53,563 nucleotides of DNA from Methanobrevibacter filiformis (lineage in GTDB: Archaea > Methanobacteriota > Methanobacteria > Methanobacteriales > Methanobacteriaceae), in NCBI RefSeq assembly GCF_001639265.1, contig NZ_LWMT01000234.1, positions 1-53,563 of the forward strand, in the 5' to 3' direction. The notes beneath the pieces were generated by a model. That model worked only from the letters and a program-made list of their open reading frames with translations, ran no database searches and had not been told where the DNA came from. The position numbers and the translations under genes are program-made. This document shows positions 22,589 through 30,509 of the stretch, piece by piece; positions within the stretch are counted from its first letter, which is position 1; each line of letters starts with the position of its first letter.

Positions 22589-22765
22589 AATAAGCAATAT
22601 TAATAAAATTCATTGAAAAGTAAAATAATGTTTCATTAAAAAACTAAGAAAAGTAGTGTAAAATAATAGTTCCATGTACCCCTAAAAACAAAATAAACAA
22701 TAAAATGTTTAAGCTCAAAATAAAATTTAAATGTCTAGTAAAAAAGACTTTTGAGCATTATATAC

Positions 22766-22799
22766 TTAAAAAAAATAAAAATAGATAAAAATAGTCATT
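22766..22799 (-). terminator. T-rich terminator of the 1488-aa ALP
   Basis: Just downstream of the stop codon the minus strand reads as repeated T tracts separated by short spacers, ending in T8 (plus-strand aaaaaaaa near 22770). This fits archaeal U-rich termination. Confidence 0.5.
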
Positions 22800-22813
22800 T
22801 TATTAAAAATAAC

Positions 22814-25800
22814 TTATTTTCTTCTTCTTTTAATTGAAGCTAAACCAAGTAAACTCAAAACTAATATAATAGCTATTATTGGAATACCTGTTTTCTTCAT
22901 TGTACCATTAGCTTTAACTTTAATTGGATTTTTAGTTATTGTTTTATTTGGAATAGTTATCTTTGGATTTTTAGTTATTGTTTTATTTGGAATGGTTATC
23001 TTTGGATTGTTGTTATGATTATTATTATCTATAACTACATTAGTGTTATTGTTATCAGGTGTTTTAGTGATGTTGTCCTTGAAATCTGCATCATTTTCAC
23101 TTGCATTAAATTCAACAGTGCCATTAGTTTTGTTGTTGATATTGGTTTCATTAGTGTTTACATTTGCAGTATTGATTACTATTCCAGTATTGATTACTAT
23201 TGTGTTGATTGTTAGGGTTGCAATTTCTCCTGGTTGGAGGTTTCCAATTGTCCATTTTCCAGTATTACTATCATATGATCCTATACTTGGAATTGCATTT
23301 ACAAATTGTAATTTATTGTAATCCAAATTATCAATAACATAGACTCCAGTTGCATTAGTTGAACCATGATTTGTAACAGTTATTGTGTACTGTACATTAT
23401 CTCCAAGATATGAAGTACCTGTAGAATTTGAGACTTTAGTTAATGATACATTAACATCATTATTTGAAATAATGGTTACATTATCTTTAGGATTACCAGT
23501 ATTATTCTCAGTAGTAGTCACATTCGCAACATTCACAATACTTCCAGCACCAATAATACGAACAGTAATATTCAAACTCACAGTTTCACCTGCAGCCAAA
23601 CTACCAACATTCCACTTACCAGTAACACTACTATAAGAAGCACTACTAGCATTAACAAAAGCCAATTTACTATAATCTAAACCATCAGTTACAACAACAC
23701 CAGTAGCATTAGTTAAACCATTATTAATCACAGTAATAGTGTAAACAACAGTATCACCAACATTCGCAACACTAACATTTGCTACCTTAACAATATTGAC
23801 ATCTACAGTACCATTTGTTGTGATTGTTACATTATCTTTAGGATTGCCTTTGTTATTTTCATTAGTTGTTACATTTGCAATATTCACAATAGTTCCAGCA
23901 GCAATAATGCGAACAGTAATATTCAAACTCACAGTTTCACCTGCAGCCAAACTACCAACATTCCACTTACCAATATCACTATTATAAGAAACACTACTAG
24001 CATTAACAAACTGTAATTTAGTATAATCCAAATTATCAGATACAACAACACCAGTAGCATCATTTGAACCATTATTAGACACAGTAATAGTATAAACAAC
24101 AGTACCACCAACACTTGCAACACTAACATTCGCTACCTTAACAATATTAACATTAACAGAGCCGTCCACATTAACAGTAACATTATCTTTAGGATTACCA
24201 GTATTATTCTCATTAGTAGTTACATTCGCAACATTCACAATACTACCAGCACCAATAACACGAACAGTAATATTCAAACTCACACTCTTACCAGCAGCCA
24301 AACCACCAACATTCCACTTACCAGTAACACTATTATAAGAAACACTACTAGCATTAACAAACTGCAATTTACCATAATCCAAATTATCAGACACAACACC
24401 ACCAGTAGCATCAGTTGAACCATTATTAATCACAGTAATAGTATAAACAACAGTATCACCAACACTTGCAACACTTGCATTCGCTACCTTAACAATATTA
24501 ACATCTACAGTACCAGTTGTTGTGATAGTTACATTATCTTTAGGATTACCAGTATTATTCTCATTAGTAGTCACATTCGCAACATTCACAATAGATCCAG
24601 CACCAATAACACGAACAGTAACATTCAAACTCACACTCTTACCAGCAGCCAAACCACCAACATTCCACTTACCAGTAACAGAATTATAAGAAACACTACT
24701 AGCATTAACAAACTGCAATTTACCATAATCCAAATTATCAGACACAACAACACCAGTAGCATTAGTCAAACCATTATTAGACACAGTAATAGTATAAACA
24801 ACAGTATCACCAACACTTGCAACACTAACATTCGCTACCTTAACAATATTCACATTAACAGAACCATTCACATTAACAGTAACATTATCTTTAGGATTAC
24901 CAGTATTATTCTCAACAGTAGTCACATTCGCAACATTCACAATAGCTCCAGCACCAGTAACACGAACAGTAATATTCAAACTCACAGACTTACCAGCAGC
25001 CAAACCACCAACATTCCACTTACCAGTAACAGAATTATAAGAAACACTACTAGCATTAACAAACTGCAATTTACCATGATCCAAATTATCAGACACAACA
25101 ACACCAGTAGCATCAGTTGAACCATTATTAGACACAGTAATAGTGTAAAGAACAGTATCACCAACACTTGCAACACTAACATTCGCTACCTTAACAATAT
25201 TAACATTAACAGACCCATTCACAGTAACAGTAACATTATCTTTAGGATTACCAGTATTATTCTCATTAGTAGTCACATTCGCAACATTCACAATAGATCC
25301 AGCACCAATAACACGAACAGTAATATTCAAACTCACAGACTTACCAGCAGCCAAACCACCAACATTCCACTTACCAGTAACAGAATTATAAGAAACACTA
25401 CTAGCATTAACAAACTGCAATTTACTATAATCCAAATTATCAGATACAACAACACCAGTAGCATCAGTTGAACCATTATTAGACACAGTAATAGTATAAA
25501 CAACAGTATCACCAACATTTGCAACACTAGCATTCGCTACCTTAACAATGTTCACATTGACTGTATAGTTCACTGCTTCAGCTTCAATAGCCAATATAAC
25601 ATTTTCGTCATCAGATAAAGCATTAATTGAATGTAAATTGTTTGAGTTGGTAACAAGAACATCATAAGTTAGATTAGTTGTTCTGATATCAGCAGTTATA
25701 TTATTAACAATACCAGTTTTGTTTTTAAGAAGAACAGTTACCTCAAAGTAAGGCAATAGAGATGGGTTATTAGATGTTGGAGTATTTAATGTTAAATAAT

Positions 25801-27280
25801 AGCTTAAATTAGCATGTTGATTAACATTATAGTTTTTTGTTGCATCCACAGTTGTTTTAAATGTGTTGTTCAAAGACAATTCTAATACATACCAATAATT
25901 TATATTTGCACCGCTTACTTTGTGACTAGTTGGATTGGAATTATCACCCCACCAATTGAAGTTAGCATTAACGGATCCAGTAGTAAGTAGAGCATAATTA
26001 GTGTTTAAATAGAAACGATTATAATTCACAATCACATTACTACCTTTATTGTATATTCCACCACCTCCATTTGAGGGAGCTTTGTTACCTACAAAGTTTG
26101 AACCTGTCACACTAAAACCATTATAATCATTATAAATAGCACCACCATGATAGCTAGCAGTATTACCTGTGAAGTTAGAATTTTTCACAGTAAAATCATA
26201 GTGATGATTATTAATAGCTCCACCATCTGCAGCTTCATTATCAATGAAAGAAGAATTTTCCACCTTGAAAGAAGAATTTTCATTGTAAATAGCTCCACCA
26301 GTATTACCAGTATTATTTGTAAAAGTAGAGCCGATTACATTAGAATAACTACCTCCAATATTACGCATAGCACCACCTCTACTAGCATCATTGTTTACAA
26401 AGGTAGAATTAATTACAGTAGTATTACCCTGAAAATCAGTGTCAATAGCACCACCTTCAATAGCAGTGTTATTTATACAGGTAGAGTTGGTCATTATTAA
26501 GGTAGTATTGTAATCATTATTAATAGCACCACCCCAGCCACCATAGTTAGAAATAAAAATAGATTTACTAACATTAAGATTACCACGACCCCTAATATTA
26601 ATAGCACCACCTTCATAAACACCATAATTATTTGTGAAGTTAGAACCAGTTACAACAAAGTTACCTTCATTCCAAATAGCTCCACCACCATAAGTACTAG
26701 CATTGTTATGATCAAAAATAGAATCAGTGACATTGAAGGTGTTACCTCGACTATTATAAATAGCACCACCATAACCTGCCTTATTGTTTTCAAAAATACA
26801 ACCGATTATGGTTATTTTATTGTTGGTACCTTGTGAATATATTGCACCACCATAAGCCCCTGTTATTCTTCCATTTCTAAATGTTATATTCTTAAAAGTA
26901 ATAATATTATTTGATCCAGTTATATGGAATAGTCTTCCACTATCCCTTCCATCAATGATGGTCGAATTTGCTGCACCATTTGATTTAATAGTTAAATTCT
27001 TGTTTGAGAATGCTAAGTTATTATTACGATCATTACTTTTATTATATGTTCCAGATCCTAGAGTAATGGAATTATCAGTACCACTACTTGAGACAGTGTT
27101 TATAGCACTATTAATAGAATCACTAGGTGTTAATGTAAGATCAGCTGCATTAACAGTAGAAAAACTAAGTACTAAAATAGCTATTATGGACAATAAAACA
27201 GATATTTTAAGAATTTTATGACTTAAAACCTTAAATAAATCTTTTGTTTTATTAAGACCCATTATATTTTTGTTTTGCAT
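22814..27280 (-). CDS. Adhesin-like protein with beta-helix and seven DUF11 repeats (1488 aa)
   Basis: Predicted secreted, membrane-anchored surface protein, probably an adhesin; ligand unknown. The ATG at 27280 is preceded by a perfect AGGAGG nine bases upstream. Signal peptide residues 1-45 (hydrophobic 27-42, cleavage near TVNA). Residues about 50-440 form a beta-helix with GGAIYN rungs, capped by NFNWWGDN and an NYWYVLELSLN segment shared with the other ALPs. Seven DUF11 repeats (about 577-1390) have a 117-codon (351-bp) period; repeats 1-6 are almost identical in DNA. A linker repeating ITIPNKTITKNP leads to MKKTGIPI, a membrane helix (about 1463-1480) and the tail KRRRK. Intact, with its own promoter and terminator. 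Confidence 0.9.
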   Translation of the reverse strand: MQNKNIMGLNKTKDLFKVLSHKILKISVLLSIIAILVLSFSTVNAADLTLTPSDSINSAINTVSSSGTDNSITLGSGTYNKSNDRNNNLAFSNKNLTIKSNGAANSTIIDGRDSGRLFHITGSNNIITFKNITFRNGRITGAYGGAIYSQGTNNKITIIGCIFENNKAGYGGAIYNSRGNTFNVTDSIFDHNNASTYGGGAIWNEGNFVVTGSNFTNNYGVYEGGAINIRGRGNLNVSKSIFISNYGGWGGAINNDYNTTLIMTNSTCINNTAIEGGAIDTDFQGNTTVINSTFVNNDASRGGAMRNIGGSYSNVIGSTFTNNTGNTGGAIYNENSSFKVENSSFIDNEAADGGAINNHHYDFTVKNSNFTGNTASYHGGAIYNDYNGFSVTGSNFVGNKAPSNGGGGIYNKGSNVIVNYNRFYLNTNYALLTTGSVNANFNWWGDNSNPTSHKVSGANINYWYVLELSLNNTFKTTVDATKNYNVNQHANLSYYLTLNTPTSNNPSLLPYFEVTVLLKNKTGIVNNITADIRTTNLTYDVLVTNSNNLHSINALSDDENVILAIEAEAVNYTVNVNIVKVANASVANVGDTVVYTITVSNNGSTDATGVVVSDNLDYSKLQFVNASSVSYNSVTGKWNVGGLAAGKSVSLNITVRVIGAGSIVNVANVTTNENNTGNPKDNVTVTVNGSVNVNIVKVANVSVASVGDTVLYTITVSNNGSTDATGVVVSDNLDHGKLQFVNASSVSYNSVTGKWNVGGLAAGKSVSLNITVRVTGAGAIVNVANVTTVENNTGNPKDNVTVNVNGSVNVNIVKVANVSVASVGDTVVYTITVSNNGLTNATGVVVSDNLDYGKLQFVNASSVSYNSVTGKWNVGGLAAGKSVSLNVTVRVIGAGSIVNVANVTTNENNTGNPKDNVTITTTGTVDVNIVKVANASVASVGDTVVYTITVINNGSTDATGGVVSDNLDYGKLQFVNASSVSYNSVTGKWNVGGLAAGKSVSLNITVRVIGAGSIVNVANVTTNENNTGNPKDNVTVNVDGSVNVNIVKVANVSVASVGGTVVYTITVSNNGSNDATGVVVSDNLDYTKLQFVNASSVSYNSDIGKWNVGSLAAGETVSLNITVRIIAAGTIVNIANVTTNENNKGNPKDNVTITTNGTVDVNIVKVANVSVANVGDTVVYTITVINNGLTNATGVVVTDGLDYSKLAFVNASSASYSSVTGKWNVGSLAAGETVSLNITVRIIGAGSIVNVANVTTTENNTGNPKDNVTIISNNDVNVSLTKVSNSTGTSYLGDNVQYTITVTNHGSTNATGVYVIDNLDYNKLQFVNAIPSIGSYDSNTGKWTIGNLQPGEIATLTINTIVINTGIVINTANVNTNETNINNKTNGTVEFNASENDADFKDNITKTPDNNNTNVVIDNNNHNNNPKITIPNKTITKNPKITIPNKTITKNPIKVKANGTMKKTGIPIIAIILVLSLLGLASIKRRRK

Positions 27281-27390
27281 GAAAATAAACCTCCTAATTA
27301 ATTATTTACAAATTTAAATAACATGCATATAATATTTGACAATTATAAGCTTTTAAAATAAACCAAATATTATACACACATTAAGAATAG

Positions 27391-27427
27391 TTAGTTTTAG
27401 TTATATATAAATGTTTCTATTAATAGA
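27391..27427 (-). promoter_or_regulatory. Promoter of the 1488-aa ALP (shared ALP block)
   Basis: On the minus strand TATTAATAGAAACATTTATA continues into TATAACTAAAAC; GAAA plus TTTATATA is a strong archaeal BRE/TATA pair. The block is nearly identical to that before the giant ALP and similar to that before the ALP pseudogene. It implies a leader of about 100 nt. Confidence 0.65.
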
Positions 27428-27546
27428 AATAATATTATAATTATGAAATTATATTGTATAATAATTATGAAATAAACTTTTTAAAAAACTTTTTAAAAGG
27501 ATAAAACAAAGATTTTCTCTAAATTTCATTTAGAAATAAAAGTTCA

Positions 27547-27689
27547 GAAAATCAAAGATTTTCTAACTTAATAAATTAAGTTTAAGAAACAAAAAGATAA
27601 AAAAAATCCTTTTCTAACTTTAAAATCTGTGATTTAAAGAAATCAAGGATTTCTAACTTAATAAATTAAGTTTGATCAAAAGCTATTTT
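27547..27689. repeat. Dispersed palindromic repeat, two copies
   Basis: Copy A (27547-27583) and copy B (27639-27689) share a hairpin (gaaaatcaaagattttc, or gaaatcaaggatttc) followed by aacttaataaattaagttt, itself a palindrome. Copy B continues into gatcaaaagctatttt. The same element occurs at 46436-46487 and, inverted, at 52265-52301. Confidence 0.75.
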
Positions 27690-28398
27690 GGATTAAAAAA
27701 TAAATAAGATATTATATTTATTGTTTAAAAAAAGCCATGAAACATATTAAAATAAGCAATAATATTATAAAAAATAAAACAAAATACATTAAAAATAATG
27801 TTTTATTAAACTCTAACAAAATAGGTATAAATTGATAGTTTAGTATATATCGAACTAGCCCAAAATAGTGAAAAAATGAAAACTTGCTAAAAATAGCTAT
27901 AACTGTTTAAATAATTATAAAATAGCTATTAAAAGATAATAAAAATATTAATAATAAAATAAAGAAACTAAAGAAGTAAATAGCTAAAAATAAAAATAAA
28001 AAATAAGATAAAAAGGAATACAGCAGAAAATGAAGTGTTTAAAGAAAAAATAAAGTCAAATAAAAGAATTGTATAAAATTTTTTATACTGTATAAAAAAA
28101 TTCTATTGTAACAGCTAAAAATTAAGTAAACTCAAAAATAATATATATTAGAATCTAAAATTCTTTAAATCCACTAATAAAAATATATTTGATAAAAAAA
28201 ATTATACAATAGATTATACGTATATGTTATGAAAATATATTTGTGAAAAAAAATGATAAAATTATTCACAGAAGCATATTATTTTAGTTGAATTAAGTTA
28301 AACTGTTAATTAATTTATTATTATAGTAGCTCATTATTTGATATTTTTATTTTAACAAATTACTAAAACGTCATGAACCAGACCATTCCTTTTTTTGT

Positions 28399-28803
28399 TT
28401 AATTTATCACTTTTATTCCATCTACATTATTGAAATGTTTATCAAAGGTAGCAATTTCTTTTATTCCTAATTCCTGCATTAATGCCATATAAACACAATC
28501 AAATAAAGGTAATCTTTTTTTATTTTCTTTTAATGATTTACTAAGTATTTCTAATCCTTTATCATAAAAATCATTATCAATTAGAATTGTATAGTTATTA
28601 TTTAACTCTTCATAAACCTTTGATATTAATTTAGAATCTTGTTTTAATTTAATATTCATAACTGTAATTACTTCCATTATTACAAGTTTAGAGATTAATA
28701 AATTTTCATTTCCAATAGATTTTAATATTTCACCTGCTCTTTTATGATATTTGTTGTTTTCAACATAGAAATTAATTAAAAAACTAGCATCCAAAAAAAT
28801 CAT
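28399..28803 (-). CDS. vapC: PIN-domain toxin, VapC-like ribonuclease
   Basis: Predicted Mg-dependent endoribonuclease toxin of a type II toxin-antitoxin pair; the RNA target cannot be told from sequence. The 134-aa length is normal for PIN domains. The acidic residues expected in the active site are present: D5 (FLDASF), E44 (IMEVI), D102 (LFDCVY) and D121 (TFDKHF), so it looks active. I chose the ATG at 28803 because GGAG lies eight bases upstream within the end of vapB; a TTG at 28809 is possible. It begins two bases after the vapB stop, so the two are translationally coupled. Confidence 0.85.
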   Translation of the reverse strand: MIFLDASFLINFYVENNKYHKRAGEILKSIGNENLLISKLVIMEVITVMNIKLKQDSKLISKVYEELNNNYTILIDNDFYDKGLEILSKSLKENKKRLPLFDCVYMALMQELGIKEIATFDKHFNNVDGIKVIN

Positions 28804-28805
28804 GG

Positions 28806-29102
28806 TCAATACTCCATTTTTCTTACTTCATCTAATGCTTTAGAGGTATTAAATGGTTTTTTTGTTTTAATGATTCCTGCAAATTTCATTCTTCTTTCAG
28901 GGTCAGGGTTAAAAGTATTTTTGTTAGCTATTAAATACTGAGGTATTTTATTTTTTTCATCTTCTGATTCTAAACCTTTTTTAAGATATTCATTTATTAT
29001 TTCAGTTTGTGTAGAATTTTTATTTGCTGCTATGATTTTAATAGACTTAATAATGTCTTTATCAAGATTTAAAGTAGTTCTTAACCTATTTTTAGTCTCC
29101 AT
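28806..29102 (-). CDS. vapB: Ribbon-helix-helix antitoxin, VapB-like
   Basis: Predicted antitoxin that neutralises the adjacent PIN toxin and represses its own promoter. The N-terminal part (about residues 6-44: RLRTTLNLDKDII then two helices ending EYLKKGL) is a ribbon-helix-helix DNA-binding fold; the charged C-terminal half would bind the toxin. I start at ATG 29102 because AAGGTG lies six bases upstream; a GTG at 29111 is inside that binding site and is less likely. This gives 98 aa. It stands upstream of vapC in the same orientation, the usual order. Confidence 0.8.
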   Translation of the reverse strand: METKNRLRTTLNLDKDIIKSIKIIAANKNSTQTEIINEYLKKGLESEDEKNKIPQYLIANKNTFNPDPERRMKFAGIIKTKKPFNTSKALDEVRKMEY

Positions 29103-29139
29103 TTTTAACACCTTAAAATTATAAGTATATTCAATTTTT

Positions 29140-29174
29140 ATTTATACATATATTATGATTAAGCATATATAAAT
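29140..29174 (-). promoter_or_regulatory. Candidate vapBC operator/promoter palindrome
   Basis: A 35-bp imperfect palindrome begins atttata and ends tataaat, overlapping TATA-like sequence about 40 bases before the vapB start. Ribbon-helix-helix antitoxins usually bind such inverted repeats at their own promoter. In DNA this AT-rich a chance palindrome is possible. Confidence 0.4.
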
Positions 29175-30007
29175 GGTTATATGATTTTAAGATGAAATCA
29201 TATTTTTAATAATTATAGTTGTGATATAACAATGATTAGTTAATATAATGATAATTAGTTCGTTTATATTCATTGTAATTAATATATTTCATGTACATTT
29301 CATGGGATTTTGATTCACAAGATATATAGTTTGTATATTATGGAAACACTTAAATATGTGTAACTACGAAAATTAGATTGTAATGTTTAGAAATTAGTAA
29401 GAGTAAAAATTAAATTGTTATATTTCATGCTAGAAATTAATGTTAATGTTACTTTAAAGCAATGAGGTAATACTTTCAATTAATTTTAAGTTAATGATAT
29501 ATATGATTTATTAATTTAGAAAAAATAGCTATGATATTATTTTATAATTAAGTACCTAATTATTTATATAATTTATAAAGGAATTAATAAGATCATAGTT
29601 ATTACGATCTCATAAATATAAACAAATAACAATTCAAAATAAAAATAATTCATTTATCAACCCCCAACTATCCATTTTCTAATATCCTCTTTTTATAGGA
29701 ATAATACTTCTACTTGAGCCAAATATGAACTTTTTTAATTTAAAGTCCCTAATCTATTCATTATAATTAATTAATATATTGGATCAATTTAAAAGAAGCA
29801 ATATATCATTTGTAGTATATGAGAATAATATGTTTAATTAGATAGTATTAGAGAGTATAGCTATTTATAGTCTTTTACTAACTTTTTAGACAAGCATGTG
29901 ATTATAAATTTCATTTAATGATTGCAAATAATTAATCATATTATATAATATTTATTATAAATCAGTTTAAATTTAATAAATTTAAGATATCAATAAAAAT
30001 AGAATTT

Positions 30008-30301
30008 AAATGCAATACAATGCAACCAAACAGACAAACACCAAAATTAAATGCAAAACAATACAATCAGACAGACAAACACCCAAAATTAAATGCAAAA
30101 CAATACAATCAGACAAACAAACACCCAAAATTAAATGCAAAACAATACAATCAGACAAACAAACACCCAAAATTAAATGCAAAACAATACAATCAGACAA
30201 ACAAACACCCAAAATTAAATGCAAAACAATACAATCAGACAGACAAACACCCAAAATTAAATGCAAAACAATACAATCAGACAGATAAACAAAAAATTAA
30301 A
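30008..30301. repeat. 42-bp tandem array, seven copies
   Basis: The motif aaatgcaa begins at 30008, 30049, 30091, 30133, 30175, 30217 and 30259: one 41-bp step, then exact 42-bp steps. The main variation is cagacagacaaac versus cagacaaacaaac; the last copy is diverged. The plus strand is nearly free of G. Because 42 is a multiple of three, all frames stay open, producing meaningless overlapping reading frames. It lies about 200 bp upstream of the next gene. Confidence 0.9.
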
Positions 30302-30509
30302 TAAATTACAACAAATAGAGTTAAAAATACCATATTTGAATATTTAACAAATAAAATTTAAGAATAAACTAGAATTAAGTTAAATATACAAATATTTGAA
30401 CAAATATTGATTTAAAACAAATTATTTTATTATAACTGACTTATAATAGAAATCTTAAATTAATTAAATTTAATATATAATATATTTTTATAACTGGTGA
30501 AATGATAAT

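Larger units (their letters stand above)
22411..22813. other. Spacer between the two left ALP genes
   Basis: No gene. It holds the promoter region and an untranslated leader of the giant ALP (promoter at 22553-22588) and the T-rich 3' region of the upstream ALP. Both flanking genes read leftward, so the spacer separates tandem transcription units. Confidence 0.7.
27281..28398. other. Gene-free spacer between ALP and vapBC
   Basis: It holds the ALP promoter (27391-27427), two copies of the dispersed palindromic repeat (27547-27689), an AATAGCTATT palindrome near 27923 and a short perfect hairpin (gtataaaa-tt-ttttatac, 28071-28088). I see no protein or RNA gene. Confidence 0.65.
29112..30509. 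other. Gene-free region upstream of the DUF11 secreted protein
   Basis: About 1.4 kb without a credible gene. It contains the vapBC control region, a 42-bp tandem array (30008-30301) and, just before 30510, TATA-like taatatataatata. The remaining 29200-30000 stretch is AT-rich and I see nothing definite in it. Confidence 0.6.

Noticed and set aside
30008-30301. Possible CRISPR array
   Set aside because: The units abut with no unique spacers, and no cas genes are present; the same holds for the 93-, 31- and 38-bp arrays.
30006-30304. Three overlapping 86-94-codon frames on both strands
   Set aside because: Produced by the 42-bp array, whose period is a multiple of three and leaves frames open; low-complexity products.
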